Counted from the first letter of the stretch, positions 7,833 to 17,621 are shown. The stretch is DNA of 64,000 nt from Mesotoga prima MesG1.Ag.4.2 (GCF_000147715.2 NC_017934.1:558001-622000), one strand, 5' to 3'. Numbers and translations: made by a program. The notes: generated by a model not told the origin, from the sequence alone.

Positions 7833-8569
7833 GCGAAGAATCACATGACTATGTCTTGAAGACATTGATTGTAGTTGTTCTCGGACTATCTGCCATTGTT
7901 TTTATCTTAGGAGGCTATGCAATTCTGCTTCGAGAGGAAAACCGTAGAGCGAAGCTCGTAATAGAAGAGATTCGAAGCTCGGTTTTTACCCCTTCAACCG
8001 ATCAACCAGAAGTATCAGAAAATCCCGTTGAAATTCCGACAGGTACACAGATAATTAGGGAGGCGATCTCAGTTCCCGAGACTCAAAACTTCTTCCTTGA
8101 GACTTTCGATTACCGAAGGCTAATAACAAATTCCTTCGATTTCTTGGCTGAAGGCTCTGAGTTCGGCTATGTGGTTGTGGAAGAAGGAACGGCGTTCAAA
8201 CTTTGTGTAGAAAAGGGATTAGGTAAGTATTTTATCACCCGTGTGGGTGATCAATTTGGTGTTATGTTTCTTGGTGAAAACCCACTTACCGGTCTTTATG
8301 ACTCAAAAACCGCTTATGGAATTCAGCTTGTTTCTCATACAGTATCTGACGGCATTGCGCCTCAGGTCATGGATCTCAGAAGTGCCGGTTATCCTGCCTT
8401 TGTATACAAATCAATAACAACTGATGGAAGAACCTTCTACGCAGCTATACTGGGAGTATTTCCGGATGCCAATGCGGCTCGGAATTATTCCTCAGAAGTT
8501 GATGTCCAGTCTTTACAGAGGATAACGGGATGGAATATCACGGACAGATTTCCGAGGCAGCTTAGATGA
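7829..8569 (+). CDS. Membrane-anchored SPOR-domain protein
   Basis: A 246-residue bitopic protein: a short cytoplasmic tail, one N-terminal membrane helix (~15-38, [20 protein letters not shown]), a linker of ~45 residues rich in Glu/Pro/Thr, a middle domain, and a C-terminal repeat of SPOR type (~165-235: [10 protein letters not shown], then a helix, then [18 protein letters not shown]). SPOR domains bind denuded peptidoglycan glycans at the septum, which fits location in the minC operon. The ATG at 7829 is preferred to GTG 7805 because it makes the ATGA overlap typical of this operon and has GGAG upstream. A division or envelope role is inferred. Confidence 0.65.
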   Translation: MSEESHDYVLKTLIVVVLGLSAIVFILGGYAILLREENRRAKLVIEEIRSSVFTPSTDQPEVSENPVEIPTGTQIIREAISVPETQNFFLETFDYRRLITNSFDFLAEGSEFGYVVVEEGTAFKLCVEKGLGKYFITRVGDQFGVMFLGENPLTGLYDSKTAYGIQLVSHTVSDGIAPQVMDLRSAGYPAFVYKSITTDGRTFYAAILGVFPDANAARNYSSEVDVQSLQRITGWNITDRFPRQLR

Positions 8570-9336
8570 GGAAGTTAACTGTCAAAGAGCTTCAGATAAT
8601 TGGTTCGGTTGTAATTCTTGTCTTGATGGGTTTTGTGGCAGTCATGGGGCACACCGGGACGGAAAGCACCGAACAAAATTTCGATCAGACGGAGTCTGTT
8701 AGTTTTCCGATCGACTTGAATTCGTGTACAGAGAGGGAGCTTGAGCTACTCCCAGGAATTGGTCCGGCAAAAGCAAGAGCTATTATCGATTACAGAACCT
8801 CGGTGGGTCAGTTCGGTTCTGTCGAAGATATTCTCCAGGTTAGGGGTATCGGAGAGAAGACGTTAAGCAATTTCAGGAAAATGGTGACTGTTGCGGGTTC
8901 CGCTACCACTCTTGCAGATGTAAACACCCTAATCGACATAAACAAGGCAGACGTATTGTCACTGCAAGATATTCCGGGTATTGGGGAGGCGAAAGCAAAG
9001 GCAATAGTCGAGTTTAGAGAAAAAAACGGATCGTTCAGGACCTCGGACGACCTTCTGAAAGTACCGGGTATCGGCCCCTCAATTCTCTCAGAGATTCTCG
9101 CTAGCATTGTTCCTCTTGTTGGAAGCGAGAAGCAATCAGGTTCCTTGAAGGTGAACGTTAATACTGCTGATGAGGAGGTTCTTTGTGGGCTTCCGGGCGT
9201 AGGACCGGTTATTGCCAAAAGAATAGTCGAATTCCGAGCCAGTTTCGGCCCCTTTCGTTCATATGAGGATTTGGAGAGAGTAAGCGGGATTGGGGAAAAA
9301 ACCATCGCGAACCTGAAGGAGCTGATAGAGTTTTGA
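8566..9336 (+). CDS. Membrane-anchored protein with three ComEA-type helix-hairpin-helix modules
   Basis: One N-terminal membrane helix (~10-28) is followed by three tandem ComEA-like DNA-binding modules of ~65 residues, each with two HhH hairpins. The repeated motifs are [13 protein letters not shown] / [22 protein letters not shown] / VPGIGPSIL and [13 protein letters not shown] / VSGIGEKTI. Standard ComEA has a single module. ComEA is the DNA receptor of natural transformation, located outside the inner membrane. The triplication should raise avidity for double-stranded DNA. No comEC or comF is visible in this window, so a transformation role is inferred from the family only. Confidence 0.75.
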   Translation: MRKLTVKELQIIGSVVILVLMGFVAVMGHTGTESTEQNFDQTESVSFPIDLNSCTERELELLPGIGPAKARAIIDYRTSVGQFGSVEDILQVRGIGEKTLSNFRKMVTVAGSATTLADVNTLIDINKADVLSLQDIPGIGEAKAKAIVEFREKNGSFRTSDDLLKVPGIGPSILSEILASIVPLVGSEKQSGSLKVNVNTADEEVLCGLPGVGPVIAKRIVEFRASFGPFRSYEDLERVSGIGEKTIANLKELIEF

Positions 9337-10115
9337 ATGTGCTACATGTCTGTTGTGCGCCGGATCTGGTAAGCACAGTTTTTAAGATGGAAGAGCTCAG
9401 AGACTCAAAGTTTTTCTTCTACAACCCGAACATATTTCCTGAAGAGGAGTTTTTCAGAAGATATAAAGCTTTTAAAGAGGTCTGTGAGAGTTTGTCAGTT
9501 GTGTGTCCCGAGCCAAGTTACCACCCAGAAGACTTTTCGAAAATTCTCGATTCTTATGTTGATGAGAAGGAAGGTGGAATTAGGTGCTCTAAATGTATCG
9601 AGCTGAGGCTTAAGAAAACTGCGGAAATGGCCAAGTCAATTGGCGCTGAGAGTTTTAGCACTACTCTTTTAGCGAGCCCAAGGAAGTCTGTTAAGCTCAT
9701 AACCCTTATCGGGGATAAGATTGCGAATGATCTAAGTATTGAGTTCATCTCCGGGAATTTCAGAGTGGACAGAGGGAAACTGAATACCTTGATCAGGGGC
9801 ATTTACAAACAAGACTACTGCGGTTGTCAAGCCAGTCTGAGCGAGAAAGAGAAAGAGAGAGAGATAAGAGACGCTAGGGACAGAGAGAGGCTCGAGCGAG
9901 ACTTTGGCGATTTGGTCGACCTTTGGAGATTCAGAGGAGAGGTTGTTCTTCGAAGCGAAATTCCTGTAAACGATATTTCCGAGTTGAAAAAACTGATTGG
10001 AATCATAAAGCCAGCAACTCTATTTGACGATTTAGAAGACGCCGAGCTGAAGAACAAAAGATGGCTGAAGACAGGTACCTACAATTGCAGGATACTTAAG
10101 GAGAAGGATCAATGA
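9333..10115 (+). CDS. queH: Epoxyqueuosine reductase QueH
   Basis: Last step of queuosine synthesis: reduction of the epoxide of epoxyqueuosine in tRNA, non-homologous to QueG. Cysteines characteristic of the family (DUF208) are present: HVCCAPD near the N-terminus, RCSKC in the middle, and [11 protein letters not shown], which together bind a [4Fe-4S] cluster and an extra iron. The Thermotoga maritima enzyme TM0731 is the characterised example. The C-terminal ~75 residues are a basic/acidic helical extension ([20 protein letters not shown]). TTG start in a 4-nt overlap, with AAGGAG upstream. tgt, the queuosine insertion enzyme, lies at the right end of this window. Confidence 0.92.
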   Translation: MNVLHVCCAPDLVSTVFKMEELRDSKFFFYNPNIFPEEEFFRRYKAFKEVCESLSVVCPEPSYHPEDFSKILDSYVDEKEGGIRCSKCIELRLKKTAEMAKSIGAESFSTTLLASPRKSVKLITLIGDKIANDLSIEFISGNFRVDRGKLNTLIRGIYKQDYCGCQASLSEKEKEREIRDARDRERLERDFGDLVDLWRFRGEVVLRSEIPVNDISELKKLIGIIKPATLFDDLEDAELKNKRWLKTGTYNCRILKEKDQ

Positions 10116-10417
10116 TTGCCTTAGCTAAAAGAATAAAAGAACTGGGCGAAGAGTGTGGAATGACCTTTCGTTTGGTAGACGAAAATGGGATCCCTTATGA
10201 TGGGGATATTGACTTTGAAATTCCTTCATTGATTCTTGCACTATCAAGAGCGACCGGTTCAAGAAGCTCTACAGTGGTTGAAGGGGTTCAGATTACTGCT
10301 TTGCACATGGATAATCTCAGAGAAAAGTGCTATCTAATAGTAGTCGGAGAGTTTCTTGAGGACAATTCTTACAGGCTCTTGAAAACGATTGTAGAGTCTT
10401 ATGAGGTAGAACTATGA
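10112..10417 (+). CDS. Hypothetical protein, possible small sensory (GAF/PAS-like) domain
   Basis: 101 residues, soluble and acidic. Not recognised. The N-terminal half (LAKRIKELGEECGMTFRLVDENG) looks like the opening helix and strand of small sensory domains, and the rest alternates strands and helices (VEGVQITALHM, CYLIVVGEF). There is no DNA-binding or catalytic motif. ATG start, with 4-nt overlaps with queH and ogg, so co-translation is likely. A sensory role is a weak inference from the fold-like pattern alone. Confidence 0.6.
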   Translation: MIALAKRIKELGEECGMTFRLVDENGIPYDGDIDFEIPSLILALSRATGSRSSTVVEGVQITALHMDNLREKCYLIVVGEFLEDNSYRLLKTIVESYEVEL

Positions 10418-11307
10418 TTGAATTCTCTTTCAGACCTGAAAAGCCCATAGATCTGGATTCAACACTGGATTGTGGCCAAACATTTAGATGGGTTAAAGAT
10501 GGGGAATGGTGGAAGGGTGTAGTCCGAGATACTGTCCTCTTTATGAAGGAAAGTCTGAACGAGATCACGGTAAAGTCATCTTCCAGTTCTCTTCTTGGAA
10601 TGGACATTTCTACGGGTATAATTCACTATCTTGGTCTTGAAGACGATCTTGACGAAATTCATTCGACTCTCAGGAGAAGGCTTAGTAGATTCAACAGGAG
10701 TGCCAGAGACATTTCGGAAAGGGCATTATCTGAAGCCAGTGGTCTTCGCATACTCAGACAGGACCCATTCGAAATGATAGTAGAATACATTCTTTCAACT
10801 AGAAATAGCATCCCGATGATCCGCTGGATGAGCGATAGTCTGTCTGCCGCGTTCCCCGAGAACAGGGTCGACTTCTGTGGAGAGACGTTTTACAAGTTCC
10901 CTTCTCTAGGTCAAGCAAAGCTTATTTCGGAAGAATTGCTGACTAATCTCAAAATTGGGTTCAGAGTGCCATGGCTAATGAAACTTTTCTCAAGAATTGA
11001 TCAGGAGTCTTATTTTTCGCAGCTCATACCACTGACTGTTGAAGAAAAGCTGGAGGAGCTTATAAGGCATGATGGTATAGGCTACAAAGTGGGAAGTTGC
11101 GTTGTCTTATTTGCTTACGGCGAACTTAACGCATTCCCCGTTGATATTTGGATCAGCAGAGTCATGAAGGACATATATGGTATTGAAGGCTCGACAAAGA
11201 AGATCATGCAGTTTGGAATGAACTCTTTTTTTCCTTACGGTGGATACTATCAGGAAGCACTGTTTAGATATTACAGAACTCACAAGTTGGGGAGAATTCT
11301 GAATTGA
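10414..11307 (+). CDS. ogg: 8-oxoguanine DNA glycosylase/AP lyase (OGG1-type)
   Basis: Removes 8-oxoguanine opposite cytosine and nicks the abasic site. It has the full 297-residue OGG1 layout: an N-terminal beta domain beginning with LDCGQTFRW, which holds the lesion strand, then the helical HhH-GPD domain. The catalytic motif is HDGIGYKVGSCVVLF with Lys225 as the Schiff-base nucleophile, and the essential Asp is in FPVDIWISR (Asp244). RQDPFEMIVEYILS marks the core helix. A related short-type glycosylase (TmOGG) is known in T. maritima, but this protein has the long OGG1 N-terminal domain. It overlaps both neighbours by 4 nt. Confidence 0.92.
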   Translation: MIEFSFRPEKPIDLDSTLDCGQTFRWVKDGEWWKGVVRDTVLFMKESLNEITVKSSSSSLLGMDISTGIIHYLGLEDDLDEIHSTLRRRLSRFNRSARDISERALSEASGLRILRQDPFEMIVEYILSTRNSIPMIRWMSDSLSAAFPENRVDFCGETFYKFPSLGQAKLISEELLTNLKIGFRVPWLMKLFSRIDQESYFSQLIPLTVEEKLEELIRHDGIGYKVGSCVVLFAYGELNAFPVDIWISRVMKDIYGIEGSTKKIMQFGMNSFFPYGGYYQEALFRYYRTHKLGRILN

Positions 11308-12599
11308 TTATCAACATTATTGGTGGAGGACTTGCCGGATCTGAAGCCGCACTCAGTCTCGCCGATTTTGGGCAGGAAGTTAACCTGTTTGAGATGAGAC
11401 CAAATGTGAAAACCGATGTCCATCAAAGTGGTGACTTTGCAGAACTCGTTTGCAGCAATTCCTTTAAGTCTGAGTCGCTGGATAACGCTTCCGGTTTGCT
11501 GAAAGAAGAGGGTTTGAGACTAGGATCCAGGCTCCTTGAAATTGCCTATCATAACAGAGTGCCAGCCGGTAAAGCCCTTGCCGTTGACCGTAAGGCGTTT
11601 TCTGAAGAGGTTTCAATGAAGTTGGAGACGCATCCACTGATAAATGTCAGAAGAGAAGAGGTGTGCTCACTTGATTTTGATGGAGCAGTGAATGTTGTGT
11701 GTACCGGTCCGTTGACTTCTGGCTGTTTTGAAGCCTTCCTCGGTGAACTCTTCGGAGGTGCCCTGTTTTTCTTTGATGCAGTTGCACCAATAGTAGCTGC
11801 AGATTCAGTTGATCTTGAAAGAGCATTTATAGCTGATAGATACTCCGACAATGGCGACTACGTGAACTGCTCGCTTTCCAGGGAGGAGTACGAGCTTTTC
11901 TGGAATGAACTGGTGCATGCAGAAGTGTTAGAGGTCGAGAACTTCTCGGATCGCTTTCTATTTGAACGGTGCCAGCCTTTTGAAGAGATAGCTCGTAGTG
12001 GAATTGATGCCCTTCGCTTCGGACCGATGAAGCCTGTGGGACTGATTGACCCGATTACCGGGAAGGAGCCGTACGCAGTTGTACAGCTTAGAAAGGAGAA
12101 CTTGTCGGGTTCGCTGTTGGGAATAGTTGGCTTTCAGACAAGACTCAAATGGCGGGAACAGAAGAGAATTCTTTCGCTAATACCTGCTTTGAGAAATGTT
12201 GACATAATTAGGTACGGAGTAATGCACCGAAACACCTTTTTGGACTCGCCAAGGCTTCTGAATCCCGATTTGCAATCCAGGAATCACAAGGGATTGTTCT
12301 TTGCTGGGCAAATAAGTGGTCTCGAAGGTTATGTTGAAGCGATAGTCTCTGGAAGACTCGCCGCGATCAATGCTGATCGATATGTTAGAGGTAAACAGAC
12401 TGTGATTCCTCCAGTGGGAACTATGATAGGAGGATTGATAAACCACATTACGGTATCGGGTCGGAGTCCTCTGAAACCAGTATATGCGAATTTCGGTTTA
12501 CTGCCGGAAATCAGAATGAAAAACAGGAGAGAGAAGAATAGAAAAAAAGTGGTTGTTGCTCAGGAAAAAATTCAACGTTTCCTGGAGGTGATCATCTGA
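11304..12599 (+). CDS. trmFO: Methylenetetrahydrofolate-tRNA-(uracil-5-)-methyltransferase TrmFO
   Basis: Flavoprotein that makes m5U54 in the tRNA T loop using methylene-THF and FADH2 in place of SAM. The 431-residue protein starts with the FAD-binding INIIGGGLAGSEAALSLADFG, followed by NLFEMRPN and the family hallmark ELVCSNSFKSES with the conserved Cys. YGVMHRNTF and FFAGQISGLEGYVEAIVSG (dinucleotide-binding C-terminal motif) follow. TTG start in a 4-nt overlap with ogg. It needs the same folate pool as ThyX, encoded three genes downstream, though this linkage is only suggestive. Confidence 0.96.
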   Translation: MIINIIGGGLAGSEAALSLADFGQEVNLFEMRPNVKTDVHQSGDFAELVCSNSFKSESLDNASGLLKEEGLRLGSRLLEIAYHNRVPAGKALAVDRKAFSEEVSMKLETHPLINVRREEVCSLDFDGAVNVVCTGPLTSGCFEAFLGELFGGALFFFDAVAPIVAADSVDLERAFIADRYSDNGDYVNCSLSREEYELFWNELVHAEVLEVENFSDRFLFERCQPFEEIARSGIDALRFGPMKPVGLIDPITGKEPYAVVQLRKENLSGSLLGIVGFQTRLKWREQKRILSLIPALRNVDIIRYGVMHRNTFLDSPRLLNPDLQSRNHKGLFFAGQISGLEGYVEAIVSGRLAAINADRYVRGKQTVIPPVGTMIGGLINHITVSGRSPLKPVYANFGLLPEIRMKNRREKNRKKVVVAQEKIQRFLEVII

Positions 12600-13393
12600 T
12601 GATACTTAGAAGTTGCCCTGTCTTTTCACCGAGGCCCTGGGGTGACCGGAAGCTAAATAGAATATACGGAGTTGATTCGGAGGAGCCAATTGGAGAAGTA
12701 TGGCTTCTTTCAGATATTGAAGGAATGAGAACATGGCTTGAATCGGGATCAACAAGACTATCACCGAACGAAGTTATAGACAAGTTATCGGGAAGATCTT
12801 TGCCAAGATTCCCAATCATGGTGAAACACATCTGCGCCAACGAATGGCTCTCAGTTCAAGTTCATCCTGATGACAAGTTTGCCCGTCTCTATGAAGGAGA
12901 GCCCTGGGGAAAGAGTGAATGCTGGTATTTCTTAAACGAAGGGCAGGTTCTTGCTGGAATGAAGAATAAAACCAAACCCGTTGACAGCGTAAGGGAAGAC
13001 GATCTTAATCACATCCTCCTGAAGCGTGGAGATCTTCTTACATTGCCTGCAGGAATTGTTCATGCGATAGGTCCGGGTTCGGAGTTAATAGAGATTCAGC
13101 AGAACAGCGATGTTACTTACAGACTTTACGATTGGGACAGAGGGAGGGAGCTCCATATAGAAAAGGCTTCGAAGGCTGTGAACCCCTCATTGATGCCTGG
13201 TCACTACGAGAGTGTCAAAAGATTTGACTGGGAGTATTTCTCGGTCAGGGAGACCAGTCGTTTTTCTGGTACTGGGGTTTGCGTAACGATTGAAGAGAAA
13301 CCAAGTCTTTATCTAGTAATTGACGACGTTATAGAATCAGCTAAACCATTTCTCGCAATCACTCTTGGCGAATTTTGGAGTGAGATTCCATGA
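12599..13393 (+). CDS. manA: Class I mannose-6-phosphate isomerase
   Basis: Zinc enzyme interconverting mannose-6-phosphate and fructose-6-phosphate, for mannose use or GDP-mannose synthesis. The 264-residue cupin protein has the family motifs PWGDRKLNRIYG, IGEVWLLSD, MVKHICANEWLSVQVHPDD (metal-binding Gln/His), GKSECWYFL and LPAGIVHAIG. The last His and the Glu in ELIEIQQNSDVTYRLYDW complete the site. Short bacterial type I form without the extra helical domain of the eukaryotic enzyme. The TGATG overlap with trmFO indicates coupling. The product could feed polysaccharide synthesis encoded around 27-38 kb. Confidence 0.88.
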   Translation: MILRSCPVFSPRPWGDRKLNRIYGVDSEEPIGEVWLLSDIEGMRTWLESGSTRLSPNEVIDKLSGRSLPRFPIMVKHICANEWLSVQVHPDDKFARLYEGEPWGKSECWYFLNEGQVLAGMKNKTKPVDSVREDDLNHILLKRGDLLTLPAGIVHAIGPGSELIEIQQNSDVTYRLYDWDRGRELHIEKASKAVNPSLMPGHYESVKRFDWEYFSVRETSRFSGTGVCVTIEEKPSLYLVIDDVIESAKPFLAITLGEFWSEIP

Positions 13394-14562
13394 AGTCAGC
13401 ATTTGCCGTCGCGATCTTTCTAGTGTCTGTTTCTTTGATTTTTGCGCTTGACAATGCCGAGCTCCTTCTGTCCAAAGAGTATCTGATTGAACTACAGTCG
13501 CTGGAGACTCAAAGTGTCGAAACGAAAGCCATTCTAGCAATCGCGGTTGGTCTGAAATACAGGGAGACAATTCAGCCCAACTACAAGGTCTGGTTCTCAA
13601 ACCTCTACGAGGAACTGAAGGATAAAGCCCTTCCATCCGAGATTGAGGAAGGGATTAAGATTGTCAATGAACTGGTTTCCGTATCTACAGTGTCGGCTTT
13701 GAATATGCTCTATTCTACTCAAAACAGCGATAATCTAATAAAGGCGATTTCTTTGAGGGCTTTCTTCTATGACTGGGTGGACACGAGAGATCCAAGATCA
13801 TCAGAAGAGATTGTAAAAACTGCGTATGAGTTGATTGAGTTATTACCTAATCAGTATTTCCCCTATAAAGCTCTTCTGGAAGTATACTCAAGTGGCAGTT
13901 CGATTGATAAAGATAGGCTTATGGAGATAAGAGAAAGAATATTTTCCGAAGGTCTTCAAGACTTGCTCGGAGATGATCTAATTGAAAGTGAGTTCGTTTC
14001 GGGGCTCGAAGAGCTTGTGCTTGAAGATTATTCTCGATTGGGTACAGGTGAACCTGTTTCGATGTATTATGCGGCTATGGCTTACATGAAAATGGGTGAA
14101 TCCTTTGACGCTCTGGAAATCCTAAATTCCATAGACTTGCACCGAATCCCACCTAGGTTCGCCTCAAATGCCTCAATGGTCGTTGGAAATTATTACCTTG
14201 GAAACGGTGATTTTGAAGAGGCGGTAAAGAACTATCAAGATTCTTTGAGATTTTGGCCGGAGAACTCAATGGCAGTCAGGAATCTTGGAATGGCATACTA
14301 TCTGACGAAAGATCGAGACTACTATGATCTCGCTAGGTTCTATCTGCAGCTGAGCGGATACGAGAGTTTTGACGATGAAGTGAGTTCGGCATTGAAGGAG
14401 CTAAGAAGAAGAGCGATTTTCGAGCTCGCGCTTGTTACAATAGTTCCGCTTGCCGCGATAGTTGTTGTTGGGCTCTTTCTGTTAGAATACTTTAGTAAAA
14501 AGAGAAAGACTTCACAAGAAAGGAAGGCAATGAAAGAAGACGGAGGAAACAATGAAGATTGA
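13390..14562 (+). CDS. Exported TPR-repeat protein with C-terminal membrane anchor
   Basis: The 390-residue protein begins with a signal peptide ([19 protein letters not shown]) and has a helical extracytoplasmic region with at least two or three TPR units around 215-310 ([60 protein letters not shown]). A membrane helix follows (~345-368, [20 protein letters not shown]), then a short basic and acidic cytoplasmic tail. It is probably a scaffold for envelope proteins. ATG overlaps manA by 4 nt. No more specific function can be read. Confidence 0.75.
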   Translation: MKSAFAVAIFLVSVSLIFALDNAELLLSKEYLIELQSLETQSVETKAILAIAVGLKYRETIQPNYKVWFSNLYEELKDKALPSEIEEGIKIVNELVSVSTVSALNMLYSTQNSDNLIKAISLRAFFYDWVDTRDPRSSEEIVKTAYELIELLPNQYFPYKALLEVYSSGSSIDKDRLMEIRERIFSEGLQDLLGDDLIESEFVSGLEELVLEDYSRLGTGEPVSMYYAAMAYMKMGESFDALEILNSIDLHRIPPRFASNASMVVGNYYLGNGDFEEAVKNYQDSLRFWPENSMAVRNLGMAYYLTKDRDYYDLARFYLQLSGYESFDDEVSSALKELRRRAIFELALVTIVPLAAIVVVGLFLLEYFSKKRKTSQERKAMKEDGGNNED

Positions 14563-15241
14563 TGTTCTGGATAGAGGATTTGTAGAGCTGGTAGATAAGA
14601 TGGGTGATGACTATTCTGCAGTTCAAGCTGCAAGGACAAGCTATGGCAAGGGTCTGACAAATAAGGAGAGAGATGATCGGCTTATAGATTATCTGATGAA
14701 AAACGGTCACCAATCTCCCTTTGAACACATCATTTTCAAGTTTCACCTGAAGCTTCCCATATTTGTAATGAGGCAACTGGTAAGACACAGAATTGCGTCT
14801 ATTAATGAACGCAGTGGAAGATACACTGAGTTTTCCGAAGAGTGGTATTTACCTAGCGTCATCAGAATACCTGACAAAGACAACAGACAAGGATCGATTG
14901 TCTGCAAAGACAAGGAAATGAACGAAAGAGCAATATCGATTATCAGTGAAGCCTATGAAAACGCATATGCAGCATATAAAAGGTTAATTGAAATGGGAGT
15001 AGCCAAGGAGATGGCAAGAATAGTTCTGCCGACCTCAATGTACACTGAGGCTTACTGGACAGTAAACGCCAGATCAGTTATGAATTTTCTTAATCAAAGG
15101 GCCGATTCACATGCTCAAGCAGAAATTCAGGAGTATGCCATCGCCATAGCCGAGATCTTTAAAACTGGCTGTCCAGTAACATTTGATGCTTTCATTCGGC
15201 ATAGCTACACAGGCGATCTTCTCAACAGGGAGGCTCAGTGA
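14552..15241 (+). CDS. thyX: Flavin-dependent thymidylate synthase ThyX
   Basis: Converts dUMP to dTMP with methylene-THF, FAD and NADPH, independent of ThyA. The signature RHRxxSxNExSxRY is intact at residues 78-91 ([14 protein letters not shown]). The FAD/dUMP pocket is further marked by NGHQSPFEH and the C-terminal [14 protein letters not shown]. Length 229 matches the T. maritima enzyme TM0449. ATG start 11 nt inside the end of the TPR gene, preceded by GGAGG. Confidence 0.97.
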   Translation: MKIDVLDRGFVELVDKMGDDYSAVQAARTSYGKGLTNKERDDRLIDYLMKNGHQSPFEHIIFKFHLKLPIFVMRQLVRHRIASINERSGRYTEFSEEWYLPSVIRIPDKDNRQGSIVCKDKEMNERAISIISEAYENAYAAYKRLIEMGVAKEMARIVLPTSMYTEAYWTVNARSVMNFLNQRADSHAQAEIQEYAIAIAEIFKTGCPVTFDAFIRHSYTGDLLNREAQ

Positions 15242-15606
15242 TGATGACTCTATCACGAATCATCGAGATTCTCGGGTGTGAAATACTGTACTGCGGTGAT
15301 GGAGATCCTGAAGTAGAGTCGGTAGGTGCTGCCGATTTGATGAGCGACGTGCTGGCTTTCGGAGGTCCCGGAATGATTTTAGTAACTGGACTCAACTCCC
15401 CACAGTGTGTCAGGACGGCTTCTGTAGTCGGTGCAACAGCCGTTGTCATAATTAGAAAGAGAAATGTGCCGGAGACAACTATAGAGTTGGCAAAAGAGCT
15501 GGATATGCCGCTAGTTCACGCGAGAATGTCAATGTATAGAGCCTGCGGAATTCTCTTCAATGAGAACTTGGGAGATTCTCTTGAGGAAGGGAAACACTTT
15601 GACTGA
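15241..15606 (+). CDS. DRTGG-domain protein A
   Basis: A 121-residue single DRTGG domain, recognised by AADLMSDVLAFGGPGMILVTG, the mid-strand ASVVGATAVVII and the terminal ELDMPLVHARMSMYRACGIL. Such stand-alone domains occur in clusters with CBS-ATPase, PHP and histidine-kinase-like ATPase proteins, which are often beside [FeFe]-hydrogenase or complex-I-like genes in Clostridia and Thermotogota. The biochemical role of the domain is not established. Three consecutive start codons (GTG, ATG, ATG from 15238) exist; ATG 15241 has the best distance to AGGGAGG. Paralogue of the gene at 16560. Confidence 0.75.
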   Translation: MMTLSRIIEILGCEILYCGDGDPEVESVGAADLMSDVLAFGGPGMILVTGLNSPQCVRTASVVGATAVVIIRKRNVPETTIELAKELDMPLVHARMSMYRACGILFNENLGDSLEEGKHFD

Positions 15607-16558
15607 AAGAAATGTTGACGACCTTCTAGATAAACTAAGGGGGTTATTCGCAGATATCACAGCTAAGGACATAATGATAAAGAGTGTTGTAACATTGACC
15701 AAGGATAGAACAATGTGGCAGGCGAAAGAGCTGATGAGGATTTGCAAGATATCCGGTATTCCCGTTACCGACGGTAACAATCAGCTCGAAGGGATAGTAA
15801 GTATAGAAGACATCATTGATGCTCTGGAGGGGAACTACATCACTGATCCGATCGAAAAACACATGACACGGAATATAGTCACTTTCTCTCCGGAGATGAA
15901 ACTTGAGTCGGTAATAGAAATGTTCAACAGATATCGGTATGGCAGATTTCCGGTTGTTGATTCCGACGGAAGACTTGTAGGGATTATCTCCAAGAAGGAC
16001 ATAATTAGTGCTATTCTTGACAAATTTAGATTGATTTATGTTCATGATAAACGACGAAAAGAGGTCTTGGAACAGAGCGTTGACTGGTTTGACAAGTCCC
16101 TAATCACGGGAGATTATGTTGAGAAGACTAGTGCCGATTTTGTTTATCATATTGATTACACAGATATCGATACTGCGGGAGTTGGATCTGCAAAACTCAA
16201 GAGTTTTCTTAAAACTCTAACGGATGATGACAGGCTAATAAGAAGAGTTTCTATTGCCTGTTACGAAGCTGAAGTCAACGTAGTTATTCACAGTGGAAGT
16301 GAAGGTTACATTTTCGCCTGGTACGATGAAAACGTAACCAGAGTGAGAGTGGAGGATTATGGAAGAGGCATAGAGAACGTGGAACAAGCAATGAAGGAGG
16401 GGTTTTCCACCGCTTCAGACCATGTCAGGGAACTGGGATTTGGGGCGGGAATGGGTCTTTCAAACATGAGAAGGTATTCCGACAAAATGGTTGTTGTATC
16501 CGAAGCCGGAAAGGGAGTCGTCTTGGAAATGCATTTCTATCGGAATGGGAGGAAATAA
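15599..16558 (+). CDS. CBS-pair protein with GHKL (anti-sigma/RsbW-type) ATPase domain
   Basis: 319 residues: two CBS domains (~15-135, TAKDIMIKSVVTL and IEKHMTRNIVTFSP; a typical adenine-nucleotide sensor pair), a ~50-residue linker, and a C-terminal GHKL ATPase (~190-315) with YEAEVNVVIH (N box), VEDYGRGI (G1 box) and FGAGMGLSNMRRY (G2). The combination suggests ATP/AMP-controlled switching of a serine-kinase or anti-sigma type activity. TTG 15599 is proposed as start because GAGGAAGGG precedes it; ATG 15560 would overlap the upstream gene by 47 nt and has no ribosome binding site. No cognate STAS anti-anti-sigma factor is seen nearby. Confidence 0.75.
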   Translation: MTERNVDDLLDKLRGLFADITAKDIMIKSVVTLTKDRTMWQAKELMRICKISGIPVTDGNNQLEGIVSIEDIIDALEGNYITDPIEKHMTRNIVTFSPEMKLESVIEMFNRYRYGRFPVVDSDGRLVGIISKKDIISAILDKFRLIYVHDKRRKEVLEQSVDWFDKSLITGDYVEKTSADFVYHIDYTDIDTAGVGSAKLKSFLKTLTDDDRLIRRVSIACYEAEVNVVIHSGSEGYIFAWYDENVTRVRVEDYGRGIENVEQAMKEGFSTASDHVRELGFGAGMGLSNMRRYSDKMVVVSEAGKGVVLEMHFYRNGRK

Positions 16559-16559
16559 A

Positions 16560-16895
16560 ATGAAACTGAACGATCTGATTGAGAAATGTGAAATGAGAGT
16601 AATTACTACCCTGCCTTTAGACATTGAAATTTCCGATGCATATATTGGTGATTTACTTAGCGATGTGATGGGTAATGCCCCCTCAAATTCAATCTGGTTA
16701 ACCGTTCAGTCTCATGTAAATATACTTGCGGTGGCCTCCATAGTTGGAGTGCGAGCGATCGTGTTATGTAATGGCCTTCACTTCGAGGAATCAACTGTAA
16801 GAAAGGCAGAAGAAACTGGTATTGTCCTTCTTGAAAGCGATTATACTACCTTCGATACTGCGCTCAAGCTTATCAAGAGTGGACTGAGAGGCTAG
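16560..16895 (+). CDS. DRTGG-domain protein B
   Basis: A 111-residue DRTGG domain with the pattern DAYIGDLLSDVMGNAPSNS, then TVQSHVNILAVASIVGVRAI and a conserved ending EETGIVLLESDYTTFDTAL. The ATG at 16560 follows GGGAGGAAATAAA and lies one base after the previous stop. It is closer to the usual DRTGG sequence than the paralogue at 15241, so the pair may have divided functions. Part of the five-gene signalling module at 15241-18175. Confidence 0.78.
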   Translation: MKLNDLIEKCEMRVITTLPLDIEISDAYIGDLLSDVMGNAPSNSIWLTVQSHVNILAVASIVGVRAIVLCNGLHFEESTVRKAEETGIVLLESDYTTFDTALKLIKSGLRG

Positions 16896-16901
16896 AGGGC
16901 T

Positions 16902-17621
16902 TTGTCGTTTCTTTGTGACTTCCATATTCACAGTTGTCTTTCCCCCTGCGCAGATATCACAATGACTCCCAATGCAATAGCTTTAACATGCGTTTCAAAG
17001 GGAATAGATTGGATTGCAATAACCGATCACAATAGTGCGAGGAATGTCAGGGTTTTCAGTAAAGTACTAAACAGGTTTGGTGTTGTTGTGATACCTGGCA
17101 TAGAAGTACACACTTTGGAAGATGTTCATATACTCGCTTATTTTCCCGAGGTTGAGATAGCTGAGGATTACTCTGAGTGGCTGAAAGGGGAAAAGTTTTC
17201 GCGATTATCGGTCGATCCAGAGATCTCAGGCTATCAGTTAATCGTTGATGAAGATGATACCTTCACTGGATTTGAAGAGATCTGGCTAGGTCAACCAGCT
17301 CTCTTGAGCATTTCGCAAACTCTGTCAACCGTAGAGGAGTATGGCGGGGTCTCTGTAATGGCTCACATTGAAAGAAAGATGGGACTTTTGACTCAGCTAG
17401 GTTTCATACCTGAGACCTGCAGGGAAGTACCGATGGAGATTTCGTTCAAGAGAACCCTTGAAAAGGGACTTCCTGTGGAGAACATCATTCATTCAAGTGA
17501 TGCACACAGTTTAAGTATGATCACCCCCACCGTTTCGATCGAGTCAAAGGCAAGAAGCTTCGAGGAGTTTAGAAGCGCTCTCTATTCAAATGGAAGGTCG
17601 CTGAGAATAATATGGGATTGA
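16902..17621 (+). CDS. PHP-domain metal-dependent phosphoesterase
   Basis: The 239-residue PHP protein has motif I DFHIHSCLSP, motif II WIAITDHNSARN, the Glu of VIPGIEVHT, VMAHIERKMG and the terminal HSSDAHSLSM, so all metal ligands of the trinuclear site appear present. The PHP family hydrolyses phosphoesters (histidinol phosphate, nucleotides and others), and the substrate cannot be told here. TTG start with AGAGGG just upstream, 6 nt after DRTGG protein B. A fixed partner of DRTGG/CBS-ATPase genes in related genomes. Confidence 0.8.
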   Translation: MSFLCDFHIHSCLSPCADITMTPNAIALTCVSKGIDWIAITDHNSARNVRVFSKVLNRFGVVVIPGIEVHTLEDVHILAYFPEVEIAEDYSEWLKGEKFSRLSVDPEISGYQLIVDEDDTFTGFEEIWLGQPALLSISQTLSTVEEYGGVSVMAHIERKMGLLTQLGFIPETCREVPMEISFKRTLEKGLPVENIIHSSDAHSLSMITPTVSIESKARSFEEFRSALYSNGRSLRIIWD

